Shown in pieces: positions 1-11,232 of a stretch of DNA of 64,000 nucleotides. Made by a program: the position numbers and the translations under genes. Origin of the DNA: Macrothele yani. Its lineage: Eukaryota; Arthropoda; Arachnida; Araneae; Macrothelidae. The notes below the pieces were generated by a model. That model was not told the DNA's origin. It was given only the letters and a program-made list of their open reading frames with translations, and ran no database searches. Where the stretch lies: assembly GCA_039090855.1 (NCBI GenBank), contig CM077011.1, positions 32,011,501-32,075,500 of the forward strand, given 5' to 3'. The stretch's first letter is position 1, and each line of letters starts with the position of its first letter.

Positions 1-1700
1 TGGCAGAGTGGGTTCGGGCGTTTTCTTTAAACACTGGTCCAAAAAATCACTGCCGACGACGTTCGACGTCTTTCAGGTCTTTGGCAATGGCTCGTCCTCA
101 AAGATGGACAAAATCTTGATGGACTGTGAGTATCACCAGTATGTTACCTTTCAATATGTATTAGTTACAGCACTGTTGCCACTACAAAAAAATTACCCAC
201 GCACATGTTTCTTGTCAAATGACTTTCATGTGCTCCTAAGATTATGAGGAGTAGTCCATCCATAATTTAGGGCTCCCAGGTAAGGGTTAGAGCCAATGCC
301 GTAAGAAAAACACACCACCCACACCTCATGCTGGCCACAAACCTTTGATAAACTAGAACGATTATTCAGAAGCACAGACCACTGTAGCGTCGGGCAGCAA
401 GCACGTCCTTCATCTTAAATCATTTCAAGTTTGAGAGCACTTCTTTCACACGATATTATACAGTGATCCAAAAATATCATACAACACACTCTCCAGAAAC
501 ATGCGGAAAGTTCATGAATGCGGTACAGTTTTCCCAAACGCTTTGATTAGAAAGCAGTTCTTTAGATGGCGTCCAACCGTAGCGAGGACAGCAACACGGA
601 TCTTTCCCAATGCCACTGATCTTCCCACCTGCAATATATAACTAGAAAACAGCACTTTTTTTGGAAAGTGACCCTCAGTGTTCACGTATTCGAGTTTAAA
701 TCGTGGTACATTGCAATTTGGGTTGCTACTGTGCAAGTTTCGAGGCCCTTGTAACTGCTGTGTTTTGCGTTATGACCAGTTTTGAAATCATTCAGTATTA
801 CGTAAAGGAATTTCGCTTTCTTCTCCATTTTCATCTTCAAGGCAACCACATATAAAGTGCGTCACATCCGTCTGAAGGTACCATATAAAAGAAGTTTCGT
901 CCAGCTGTCTGTCGGCACCATATGTAAAGTATGACCATCTTTCTGCCACTACCTTTTATACATTTCTGTCCAAACGTTAAGGACAAGGCACACAAAAGTA
1001 AGTTTTGCATCTGTGGGTGGTATCGATGACAATAGCAACAGTGAAATTAAATGCACGACACCAAAAATCATCGGCAATAGGTAACAGCAATCGAAACAGA
1101 ACAAAGTCTTACGAAAGAGCTACAGGCTCGCCTATTGCCCAGTGACACTCTTCTATCAGTACTGCATAAATACGTGGATATGTCCATCCGTACAGCAATG
1201 CATTTTCGGCACTGGCGTCTTATGAACCAAGTGGTTTAAGAGCTCTTGGAAAGAACGGTCTTGGGCGTTTTCTCTATGTGTCTTCCTTGTGGTTATTTTC
1301 TAGACTGTTTTTTTATGGCTGTAAGCATTTTAGCCTTTGTTTTCCTAGGCATTTGAAACTTTCGAGTCTTCATGCCAGGAATCGCAAACCCTGTATATTT
1401 CTTGATCCACACATTTCAATCTTTGTTTTTTACAAAGCGAATTAGTTTTTCATTTTTCCCTACTTCTTTAAGATGAATACATTATTCGCATATGTTTCGG
1501 GGAAGAGTACGATTATAAATGCATTTATTTGGAGTATCTGCTCAGAATTCATTTGACTCATAAATAATATTTACCTAAGCATTAAATCTTCTCACGATGC
1601 TTCCTCTGAACAAAAAGTGGTTAGAGATCTTGCCTCCGCTGATGAGAACTGAACTGATTTTGCTAATATGAATAATGTAACTAACTTTTACGGTTATATA
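1..1700. other. Non-coding stretch, no recognised feature
   Basis: I see no coding segment, RNA gene or clear repeat here. Open frames are short and carry no family motif. The sequence appears single-copy within the window. Confidence 0.5.
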
Positions 1701-2282
1701 CACGCTATGTAAACAAAAGTATTCGGACGTCTCCACACATCCAAATAAACGTTCATTTGCAGAGCTAAGAGCGCACGCGCATGGTGTTTTACGTGTAAAA
1801 GGAAGTGTTAATGCACCTGTCAGACAGCATTGGAAAAGACTCTGCAGTGAGGAGCTGAAGTAACGGACTTTTAAAAGGGCATGGTGGTTGGATGTCACTT
1901 GTGTAAGCAGTCAGTGCGTAGCACTGCATTGCTTCTACGGTTCCCAATATCCACAACCGTTGATGTTCTTCCTCGATAGAAATCAGAGCGTGCCACTACA
2001 GCGAATCTCTGTTCTGGGATACCACACAACCTGAGTGATTGTGGCAAACGAAGCTTACTGCAGAAAGGGAAGAAGGCACACATGTCCTCCGCTACAGAAC
2101 TGGCCGTCTCACCACCCACTGGGTCCTCTACCACCGTTCGCGGAAAGCAGAAGAGTGGAAGAGGATCATGTGAAGGGCGAATCACGCTGCTCACACTTCC
2201 GTTAGAATGGACATATTTGAGTGATCTGTTTTCGCGAGAAACGTTGTCAGGTGAACTGCACTCCCCCATCAGTTTAGTTTAG
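1701..2282 (+). pseudogene. 5' remnant of a Tc1-like DNA transposon
   Basis: The segment starts at a TATA-flanked end whose interior (AACAAAAGTATTCGGACG) resembles Tc1-type terminal repeats. A frame from the ATG at 1881 reads VGCHLCKQSVRSTALLLRF and continues in phase to about 2282, with one in-frame TAG near 1974. It matches the style of Tc1 N-terminal helix-turn-helix DNA-binding domains, which bind the element's own ends. The catalytic DDE domain and the right terminal repeat are missing, so this is a truncated relic. No promoter or downstream partner is visible. Assignment to Tc1 is fairly sure; the subfamily is not. Confidence 0.6.
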
Positions 2283-2976
2283 ATGTGGGATTTGTGAAGC
2301 TGTGGGGCTGTTCCTGTTTGGAAGGACATCCCAATTCGACCACCTTCGGTAAGATCTAAACATACGAAAGCTCTGGTAGAAACTTTGCTGTACGATGAGG
2401 AAAATTCCTCTGCAGATCCACTTGCATTTCTTAGTTAATGTGCATAGAAGGTCGCTGCAGTCTTAAAGATCAAAGGCTCTATTTACTTATTTCGGCCAGC
2501 AAATGCTCTTGGTTCCGTTCGACTTTGTTGTTCGTATATTTTTGTCTACAGAGTGCAGTTTATATTATAAAAGTATTTCTATTTTTTAATGCTTGCACCT
2601 TTCCCGTCAGCAGTAAATTAAGTCGTATTCATACAATTTCGATGTAACGGAAATGGGTAACGGAAGTGACAAAAACTATTGCTGAAATCTGATTTTTTTA
2701 ATGCTGTCGCATGAAGTGACGTAACAATACTTAATTTCCCTGTTACTCAACAATATATTTCACTAAAGTATCGCCGAATATATTTTCATCGCGTTTCACA
2801 TAAACGTAACAATATCTCATTGTAATCTGCGTAAATTTCGAGTACCTGATGCTAAATATGATAAAAACTAATACAAAAATGCATTTCTGACGTTATTAAA
2901 ACGGTGAGTGGTAGCAAAATTTGGCTTACTCTCGAGGTCGGCGGTTGGTACGAGTTACCTACTATTGAAGAGAGCT
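2283..2976. other. Non-coding spacer
   Basis: No gene or repeat is recognised between the Tc1 relic and the first SINE-A copy. AT-rich and without long frames. Confidence 0.4.
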
Positions 2977-3194
2977 TTTTTTTTTTGATTTGAGGTTTAA
3001 CGACCACCGTGAGCAACTCAATGGGCTATAAGTAGTCGCCCGTCCCTAATTTAGGGCCACTGGTTCCAGGGAAGGGAGAGAGCCAGTGCCGTAAGACAAA
3101 CACAACATCCATGCCACACCGGGATTCGAACCCGGACCCCTTTCGGACGAATGATCAGAGGCCATCGCTTAGACCACTGCGCCACCGGGACGGC
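2977..3194 (-). mobile_element. SINE-A (tRNA-derived SINE), copy 1
   Basis: On the minus strand this begins with a tRNA-like head (box A near GTGGCGCAGTGGTCTAAGCG, box B GGGTTCGAATCCCGG), followed by a body that ends with TTAAACCTCAAATC and a poly(A) tail. The tail is seen as a T run at 2976-2986 on the plus strand. A 10-bp target-site duplication GAAGAGAGCT flanks it at 2967-2976 and 3195-3204. Pol III promoter boxes plus a LINE-type insertion signature make this a SINE. Confidence 0.9.
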
Positions 3195-3546
3195 GAAGAG
3201 AGCTTTAAAATGGTACATAACACGATAGGGATAAACTGTAGATATCGTAGAGCAAACGTTACCGATCCATCTAACTAACACACTTGCGCTTCAGCTTTGA
3301 TTTCTACCTTGAGGTCTGATTTTCGCTTGCACATGCGCAGATGCACTTTCATAGCTATATCACATTTTGCCGGTGTCAGGATCGTTTCTTACATTTGTCT
3401 AAATATGAAAAATATATAATAGTAGTAATAATAAATATTGTTTTTGAAAAACTAAATAGTTGAAATACTTGCCTCCGCCATAGTTTAGTAAATATTTACT
3501 TTTATGGCTCACATATGTTCTTCCATAAGTTTTACAGCTATGACAT

Positions 3547-3758
3547 TTTTTTATTGTAGGTTTTACGACCACCGTGAGCAACTCAATGGGCTAACAGCAG
3601 TCACCCGTCCCTAATTTAGGGTCACTGGTTCCAGGGAAGGAAGAGAGCCAGTGCCGCAAGACAAACACAGCATCCATGCCTCACGGTATTCGAACCCGGA
3701 TCCCTTTCGGGCGAATGATCAGAGGCCATCACTTAGACCACTGCGCCACCGGGGTAGC
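3547..3758 (-). mobile_element. SINE-A, copy 2
   Basis: Same family and orientation as the preceding copy, with the tRNA-like head, conserved body and a short A-tail. A 10-bp duplication GCTATGACAT is present at 3537-3546 and 3759-3768. The box B region is mutated (GTATTCGAACC on the plus strand). Confidence 0.88.
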
Positions 3759-3825
3759 GCTATGACATTCATTAATCCACCTTGGTAAGTACCGCTCAAT
3801 ATCAGGAATTAGTAAACCTTACTAT

Positions 3826-4285
3826 TTCTTGTTATGATTTAATTCCACTTAGTATGTACCGGACTGTGGCTCGGTGTGGTCGTGAGTGTCCCGAATAAAT
3901 GCAATGTGTTGTATGTAAATAAATGTATGCTCGTGAATAACCTGTTTTATTTCTCACCTACAGAGATCTTGTCATGTGAAAGATGCATAGCATAACTGCC
4001 ACCCCGGTGGCGCAGAGGTCTAAGGCGCTGGCCTCTGATCATTCGTCGGTAAGGGGTCCGGGTTCGATTCCCGGTGAGGCATGGATGTTGTGTTTATCTT
4101 AAGGCATTGGCTCTCTCCCTTCCCTGGAACCAGTGACCCTACATTAGGGACGGGCGACTGCTTATATAGCCCATTGAGTTGCACACGGTGGTCGTTAAAC
4201 CTCCAATCAAAAAAAAAAAATAGTATAATTATCTACAAGGAGTACTAAGGAACTCTCTCGTTTCCTTCATTTTTTTTTATTTTCA
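3826..4285 (+). repeat. Dispersed LTR-like repeat, copy 1, split by a SINE
   Basis: The stretch from about 3826 (GTTATGATTTAATTCCACTT) contains two AATAAA signals near 3894 and 3919. It is closely similar to 47168-47335. The SINE at 3998-4220 interrupts it; the repeat resumes at about 4221 (ATCTACAAGGAGTAC) and corresponds to ATCTACAAAAAGTACCAGG at about 47327. The polyadenylation signals and lack of coding suggest an LTR or other 3' terminal sequence, but ends and target duplication were not resolved. Confidence 0.5.
3998..4220 (+). mobile_element. SINE-A, copy 3
   Basis: Full-length copy reading GCCACCCCGGTGGCGCAG at the head, box B GGGTTCGATTCCCGG, the family body and a 12-A tail. Imperfect duplicates TAGCATAACT and TAGTATAATT flank it. 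It sits inside a dispersed repeat found again near 47.2 kb, so it inserted after that repeat. Confidence 0.88.
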
Positions 4286-4305
4286 AGTTACTGGGATTCC
4301 TGTAG

Positions 4306-4524
4306 GCCACACCCGTGGCGCAGTGGTCAAAGCTATGGCTTCTGATCATGCGTCCGAGATGGATCCGGGTTCGAATCCCAGTGTAGCATGCAAATTGTGT
4401 TTGTCCTTCGGCGCTGGTTCTTTCCCTTCCCTAGAACCAGTATCCCTAAATTAGGGATGGGCAACTGCTTATGGCTCACTGAGTTGCTCCTGGTGGTCAT
4501 TAAACCTCTAATCAAAAAAAAAAA
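4306..4524 (+). mobile_element. SINE-A, copy 4
   Basis: Diverged full-length copy with head CACCCGTGGCGCAGTGGTC and an 11-A tail. TCCTGTAG is duplicated at 4298-4305 and 4525-4532. Confidence 0.85.
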
Positions 4525-4590
4525 TCCTGTAGATGAAAGCCATGTTATAAGATGCGATTCACTTTTAATGTATGATAGAGGTTATTTTTG

Positions 4591-4690
4591 CCGCCCCGGT
4601 GGCGCAGGCTTATGACCATTCGCCCTAGTTGTGTCCGGGTTTGAATCTCAGTGAGGCATGGATGTTTGTGTTTGTCTTTCGGCACTGGCT
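4591..4690 (+). mobile_element. SINE-A, copy 5, 3'-truncated
   Basis: Only the tRNA-like head and start of the body are present (CCGCCCCGGTGGCGCAG to GGCACTGGCTCTTGATG). It then runs directly into the 86-bp minisatellite. The shared word ACTGGCTCT at the junction suggests the minisatellite began from, or recombined at, this SINE sequence. Confidence 0.7.
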
Positions 4691-5310
4691 CTTGATGTGT
4701 TACTTGTCCAACACTGGCTCTCAATGTGTTACTTGTTCAACACTGGCTCTCTGTGTACATTGGTCATTTAACATACTGTAAAACCATGTTTGATGTGTAC
4801 TTGTTCATCATGTGTTACTTGATCAACACTGGCTGTCTGTGTACATTGGTCATTTAGCGTACGGTAAGAACCATGTTTGATGTGTACTTGTTCATAATGT
4901 GTTACTTCATCAACACTAGCTCTCTGTGTACAGTGGTCATTTAGCATACGGTAAAACCATGTTTGATGTGTACTTCTTCAAAATGTGTTACTTGATCAAC
5001 ACTAGCTCTTTGTGTACAGTGGTCATTTAGCATACGGTAAAACCATGTTTGATGTGTACTTGTTCATAATGTGTTACTTGATCGATACTAGCTCTCTGTG
5101 TACATTGACCATTTAACACACTGTAAAACCATGTTGAATGTGCACTTGTTTCATGAAAGAAATACGGGATTACGCCATATAATACGAATTTTGAAGATGA
5201 CAATCCGATTTTGTCACATTTACGCCAAAAATCGGATTGTCATCTTCAAAATTTGTGTACTTGTTTACAATGGGTTACTTGATCAACACTAGCTCTCTGT
5301 GTACACATAA
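4691..5310 (+). repeat. 86-bp minisatellite, about 5-6 copies
   Basis: Tandem units contain TGTTACTTGATCAACACTAG, CTCTCTGTGTACAGTGGTC and AAAACCATGTTTGATGTG. The array runs to about 5145, is interrupted by the segment holding a perfect hairpin, then resumes for a partial unit at 5260-5310. Units differ by substitutions and small indels, indicating an old array. No coding function is apparent. Confidence 0.85.
5187..5253. repeat. Perfect 26-bp inverted repeat (hairpin) inside minisatellite
   Basis: Arms 5187-5212 and 5228-5253 are perfect reverse complements, separated by a 15-nt loop. Key word AGATGACAATCCGATT. The segment interrupts the 86-bp array, so it is an insertion or a snap-back event within it. 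Confidence 0.9.
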
Positions 5311-5653
5311 GGACCCTGACGTGAATTCTGGAGCTGGGGTGTATGAGATACCATTAGAATATTCAGACGGCTTGTCTCGATCATACATCGGAATGACCAA
5401 AAGATCCCTTACAATTAGGGAAAAAGAACACATAAGGGACATTAAAGCAGGAAAAACACAAACAGCGCTTTGCAAAGAACTAGCCCAATATGACGCCTTA
5501 CCAAAGTGGAAAAACATGAAGAGGATCGCTCGGTACACTGACTACAGAGGAACACTGACTAGAGAAAGCGTCGAAATATTCATGCACCCCAACCCTTGCA
5601 ACGAGAGCCCTTCCCTCGAACTCTCGGCTGCGTGGAAGATTCTACTGAAATAG
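5303..5653 (+). pseudogene. Penelope-like element C-terminal GIY-YIG endonuclease remnant
   Basis: The open frame reads GAGVYEIPLEYSD, then SYIGMTKRSLTIREKEH, then RESVEIFMHP. This is the GIY-YIG nuclease arrangement: a GVY/YIG pair, conserved Arg and His on the following helix, and a downstream Glu (VEI). In Penelope-like retroelements this domain lies C-terminal to the reverse transcriptase and nicks target DNA. No reverse transcriptase is found upstream; the frame opens directly out of the 86-bp minisatellite, whose last unit supplies the apparent N-terminus. The frame ends at a TAG at 5651-5653. It is therefore a 5'-truncated element. The domain call is fairly confident; a stand-alone functional gene is unlikely. 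Confidence 0.75.
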
Positions 5654-6785
5654 GACATTAAGGGGGAAAGGAGAGAGAGTGTCTGAAAGGTAGGTCGCGA
5701 GGCACCACCTTCCGCGTGACGCAAATCACCTAGACACGTAGTAGATACGCGCTCCATGATTTCAAATTATCGTTGTTCTCGAAAATATTCTTGTGTTCAC
5801 TGGCCTTGCGAAAGCATCCCGTTCGGAGTGTGAAAGCTCGGCACTTAGTCGTTGTATGTTTTATAAATTGTTACACCATTCAATACGGAATAAATATTTT
5901 AAGTTGTATAATCTAAGGTGTAAGTTCCATTATTGTAAAATGATTTTATGTTTGAAAAAAACCGGCATACCACAAAATGAAGTACATGTCTTTTAAATCC
6001 TAAGATGTGTATTTTTCTCATTTCTTAAATAAACAGAAAATATGCAATTCCTTAATGAGTTAATGTTTTTTAAATATTTTTAAAATATTATCTAGATGCA
6101 TTTCAACTGTTGCTAATTAAATTAAATTATTCAAAATGTCCAAGCAAGGCTGCGAGCGGAAAAAAACTTTTAAAGAAGTCCCCCTACTTATTTTGTGACT
6201 TTAAGGATTATTAACAAAAAATGTCCGTCAAATAATTCACAGTAAATGTTGCACTTTGTGGCTTTATGCATAACTTAAAAAGAAGTCCATCAACTTATTA
6301 ACAGTGTAGGATGCAATTTTAACTAAAATTTTAAAAGAAATTCATCGACTAACTTACACTAAATTCTGCATCTTTTGTTGCATTAACTACTATTTTATTC
6401 AGTAAAATACTTGGATAAGAATTTTTCGGAAATTTCTAGAAAATAATAAAAATTCATGTAAGGGAAGTTCATTTTTCGTTTACACCGCAACAGAAAACAA
6501 AAGAAAAAAAAGTTTTTCATCGGCTTTGAAAAAAACATCAGAATCTATCACCAAATTGTCTTCCTACCTCTCAAGAAACCACTAATACCAATCTAATGGA
6601 GAGTTTTTTTTTTCTCCTTATTTGTAATTTCTTTTTCCTCCCTTCCTAAGGCCATTGGGAAACCATTCTTTAAAATACTCAATATTTCTAATAGCCGAAG
6701 AGAAACTACACGAAGAAAAATTTCCATCGCCAGGAATTCCTTGTTTATCGGCTGAAAGGCCTGTCTTTTATCATTCGATCATTAT

Positions 6786-6817
<32 letters not shown>

Positions 6818-8287
6818 TATCTGTGTTCGGACGCGAAAAATGGAAAATTATTTTCTATAAGAGATATTCTGCCTCAAAAGAACGTGGAGAGAAAAATAAA
6901 AAAAGAAGATCAAACGTAGCGGAGGATGGAGGAGCAGAGAGAAAGCAAACATGATTTTTCCTTAATTACACGCGAGATGCCATTAGCCGAGCGTGGACGG
7001 CAATGGTACGGTCATTCCTTCTCCACCCCTCCCCCCTGCAGCACACCCCGTGGCTAATGTAAATCTCAGGTACGATCGACTGATTTTTTCCCTTTTTCTT
7101 TAATTAGAAAGTGTGCCAGAAATGCGCCACTCAATATCGGCAAATGAGTTTAAGGAACGGCAACGCTTCCCAGTATCCGAACGACAAATGGACGAAGACG
7201 CGACTTCAGCAATTTGATTACTACAAATTCATTAAAGATGTCAACAAAAATTAACAAGAAGAGAGGTTGCAGGCCAGAAAACAATTAGCAAATGCCTGAG
7301 ATTACTGCTGGCACAAGATCTTGACATGTGTACATTACGGGTGATAGCTCAACGGGAAAGTATAGAAGCGAAGTGCATGAGGGGAAGTTTCTTATTTTGC
7401 TTCTTCGTATTTAGCTTTCAGCAAAGACTACTCAAACCAACGCTTACAGCACACAGCATTAGAAAGAGCTTATTTAAAAGTTTCCTTTCAACATCCCTTT
7501 TTTTTTCCTTTTTGTTATCTTTTGGGTAATTCTGATTAAGCATTTTTTCGTTTCTTTCAAGGACCTAGACTTGACGAGTCTTTTATGTGTTGCGACAGTT
7601 TGTTGGCGTGTAAAGTTATGAATATGACACCGACACACCATCAGCATTTAAAAGGGGAGTTTTAACTTGTTATGCCTTGAATAATGGGATTGGTTTTGGC
7701 GTATTTAAAAAGGAAGACGCTCGGAACATTTTTGCTCAGATTGCAGGCACTTCTCATTAAGACACGCAGTAATTAAGAAAAAGACGATAAAAGGCCGATG
7801 GAAAACTTTGACAAGCATCAAAAATTTCCGTGTATTGCAGTGATAACGTGTAATTGGATTCCTCTTAAATACATATTGCTCTTAAGAAACGGCGACCTTT
7901 ATTTTGGTTATTTAAAGTTTGATGGAATTCAACAAAGCTGCGCTCAAAAAGTTAAATCTGAAAAAAGGGCAACAGCAAAAAATGCGTAACCCAAAATACA
8001 ATTTAAGCGCTATAGTGCACAGATTTTTATTACTTAAATGATTCAGTGATGTCTTAATACCATAACGCTCTGTAAAATTCTCAGACTTATTTCGCTTTAT
8101 TTGATTTATTTAAAAATCTAGAAAATAGGATGTGAGTGAATTGGAAAAAAGTAGTTTTGTCTGTTAGCCAAGATTTCCACTGAATGTCAAGAAGGAAATG
8201 ATGACTGGAGAACGGATTTTTAGGTTCTAAAAAACAGAAAAATATTCATTATGTGCTAATAATTAAAAAAAATACTAGATGAAACCC
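5654..8287. other. Long stretch without genes; mostly unique DNA
   Basis: No coding or transposon homology recognised. AT-rich with homopolymer runs. Contains the CA microsatellite listed separately and, near 6955-7115, a cluster of TAATTA/TAATTAG/CTAATG words in otherwise GC-richer DNA. Confidence 0.5.
6788..6818 (+). repeat. (CA)n microsatellite
   Basis: About 15 uninterrupted CA dinucleotides beginning just after CATTATACATA. Confidence 0.95.
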
Positions 8288-8960
8288 ATCGGAATCGACG
8301 GTTAGTCTTTTTTTTTTTTTTTTTCAAAGAATAAACTCATATGAAACAACAAATATAAACTTTATTTGATTGACAAATTCATTCAACCACTTAAGTAAAA
8401 ACAATATTCCAGGTTCGTGATTTTATTATCTTTTTTTTTTTTTTTTTTGACTGAAGGTTTTGACGACTACCGTGAGCAACTTTTTGGGCTATAAACAGTC
8501 GCCCGTCCCTAATTTAGGGTTACTGGTTCCAGGAAAGAGAGAGAGAGCCAGCGCCGTAAGACAGACACAACATCCATGCCTCACTGGGATTCAAACCCGG
8601 ACCCTTCACGAACGAATCATCATAAGCCAGCGCTTGATCTGTATCGTGTACAAAAATTCTACTGGATAGCGCAGTCTTTCACTCTCATCTTCAGTCACAA
8701 CTGTGTTTGTAAATGTTGTTGAAATGAGATTTGCGTTGCGAATACTCTTCACCTGTCGGAATCAACGGTCAGTTTTTGGGTTTTTTTTTTTTAAAGAATG
8801 AACTCATATGAAACAACAAATGTAAACTTTATTTGACTGACAAATTCATTCAACCACTTCAGTCAAGGCAATAGTCCAGGTTCGTGATTTTTTTCTTTTG
8901 ACTGAAGGTTTAACGACCACCGTGAGCAACTCAATGGGCTATAAGCAGCCGCCCGTAATA
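8288..8960 (-). repeat. Tandem segmental duplication containing SINE-A copies 6 and 7
   Basis: A block (CGGAATCGACGGTTAG, a long T run, then ACTCATATGAAACAACAAAT and CCAGGTTCGTGATTTT) occurs at about 8288-8440 and again at about 8756-8895. Each copy is followed by a minus-strand SINE-A tail. The first SINE (about 8440-8640) keeps most of its body and a damaged tRNA head; the second (about 8896-8957) is only the 3' end. Flank and SINE being shared indicates duplication after insertion, or a composite repeat. Confidence 0.75.
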
Positions 8961-9643
8961 TTTTCACTAACAATGGTCAACGGAATGTTTATTTACATCT
9001 TTACATAATGGAAAACGTCTTACCTACGTGAATAAACTAGATAGAATGAATATTAAATTGTATATATGCATCACACAGTCCAACGTCATAACGCAAGCAG
9101 GTCTTCGAGAGTCTTCGGTAATCCGATGAGAAGAACTTTGATTCCAATGCCTGCTGGCGTTGTTTTGCGCAACGGTTCCTCAGAAAAGAGGACTTCAGAA
9201 TTTGGTCTATCTCAGTCCATCCATACTTCCGCCTTCAACAGCGCGTGAGTCAACCGCACGCTTCTCCCATAGAATTTACATGGGAACTTTGCCGCCCCCC
9301 AACGCCCGAAATGTTGCCCCAATCGCAGTTTTCTCTTTGACTGGCACATCTACATGTTAAGACCTTTATTTTGATACCGCAACCATATCTTTACGTTCAA
9401 CCGTTCTCTCAAAATAGGACTCACAGTAATAAACCTTACAGATTTTAATATATAGATTTGCTGAAAATAGAAATATATTCATTGTGTGCTAATAATTTCA
9501 AAAATATTTGCTTGAAAAATATTAGAAATAAATAAAAATTATTGCTAAAAATTAAAATATATTTCCGTTAACGATAATGTAACTAGTTACTTTCTGTGAT
9601 AAAAAGATAATTTTAGTACACTTAACTTACTAATCAACATATA
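8961..9643. other. Non-coding spacer
   Basis: No recognised gene. AT-rich towards the right; ends at the Tc1 terminal repeat. Confidence 0.4.
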
Positions 9644-10915
9644 CAGGGGTTGGACAGAATAATGTGAACACCACGCTCAGAGACGTGACTTTTAATGCAG
9701 CTGCGTACGTCGCAATATGCAAAGGTATCCAGCACTTTTTGATAGTAATAGCTTTCTTTAGAGCCAAGGTCCTGTTTAAGTTCATATAAAGTGTCATGTT
9801 GCAAACTTTATTTCAGGGTGATGACAAAATGAGCGACCTAACGAACTTCGAAAGAGGGCTAATTGTTGGTGGCCGGCTTGTTGGTGCCTTCGTGACAACA
9901 GTCGCCAGGGTAGTGGGGGTATCGAGAGGCACTCTGCCTAGCGTCATGACGGCATACCGTGTTCGTGGCAAAACCTCGTCTGCGAAACATAAGAGCGACG
10001 GAAAACGACCATGACTGATAGAGACAGGAGAGTATTAAAGATGATTGTTACCCGTAAGAAGAAGACCACGGCGCCGAAAATTAGTGCGGAATTCAATTTG
10101 CATGTCCAGACCCCAGAATCAACGAAAACAAGTGCGCAGGGAACTGCATAAACAAGATATTCATGGCAGAGCTGCTATTGCAAAACCTCCGGTGACTCGG
10201 ATGAATGCACAACGGCGACGGCAGTGTTGCCAGAAGTATACAACGTGGACTGTCGATTCATAGAAGCGTGTAATGTGTTCGGATGAATCCACGTTCACAC
10301 TATTTCCCACCGCAGGACGTGTTTACGTGTGGAGAACAAACACCGTCAGAAACGTACAACTCGGATTGTCGGCTCCCAACAGTGCAGCATGGTGATGGTT
10401 CTGTCATGCTCTGGGAGGTCATGTCGTGGTTTTCAGTAGATCTCCTGATCACCTTGAGAGGGAGGATGATAGGCAGGGAGTATGAAACCGTTTTGGCCAA
10501 TCAAGTCCATCCAATTACTCAGGCATTGCTTCCTGCAGTGGATGCCATCTATCAAGATGATAACGCCCCAATTCACAGAGCGCGGAATGTCCAATCTTAG
10601 TTTGAGGAGCATGAGAACGAACTTTCACACCTTCCTTGGCCTCCCCAATCACAAGACTTAAGCATTATCTAGCCACTATGGTCTATGTTGCAAAACAGAG
10701 TAAGATCCCGCCATCCTTCTCCTGCATTTCTCGAAGACCTGGAGCAGTTTCTGCATGAAGAATGGTGTAACATCCCACTAACCACCATCTAGGATTTGTA
10801 TGCGTCTAATCCAAGGAGGATTCAGGCTGTTCTGAATGCCAAAGGTGGTCCCACACGCTATTAAGCACTAAAACTTTCTTTTGCTAGGTCGTCACATTAT
10901 TCCGTCCAACCTCTG
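9644..10915 (+). mobile_element. Tc1-like transposon, near full length, decayed
   Basis: Terminal repeats are CAGGGGTTGGACAGAATAAT at the left and the inverted counterpart (ATTATTCCGTCCAACCTCTG) at the right, each bordered by TA (9642-9643 and 10916-10917), the hallmark target of Tc1/mariner elements. The length of about 1.27 kb is typical of one-gene Tc1 elements. It carries a single broken transposase gene on the plus strand. Confidence 0.92.
9829..10864 (+). pseudogene. Tc1 transposase pseudogene
   Basis: From the ATG at 9829 the frame reads LTNFERGLIVGGRLVG and GVSRGTLPSVMTAY, a Tc1 helix-turn-helix. Later segments read RRELHKQDIHGRAAIAKP, SDESTFTLFPTAGRVYVW (first catalytic Asp), YQDDNAPIHRARNVQS (second catalytic Asp) and HLPWPPQSQDLSII before an in-frame stop. 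The C-terminus RRIQAVLNAKGGPTRY is intact. Several frameshifts and at least three stops separate these blocks, and the position of the third acidic residue is replaced by a stop. The spacing from the second Asp to that position is about 36 residues, not the classic 34. It cannot encode transposase. Confidence 0.9.
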
Positions 10916-11232
10916 TATAACTCGATGGAAAAAGTTCTTCGGAGTTTAAGTGGACAACAAATGTCACATGTAGATTTCCCATTGTAAATCTACAACTTAT
11001 TTTCACGAAACAATGAAAAATGAATGAGATTACTGAGTGCTGAAACTAAAGGAACGATATGGCTGGATCAAATCACTAAAAGCTGGTGAAAGTCTTCATT
11101 TAGAAACCATGCAATCCACAAGCGCAGCTAATAGGCGTGAGAGATGCGAATTAAAACTGTAAACTCCGCTAAATGATTTTGTTTTGTGTTTGGTCTTAAC
11201 TTATTTTCCTTATGGATAATAATGCCATATGA

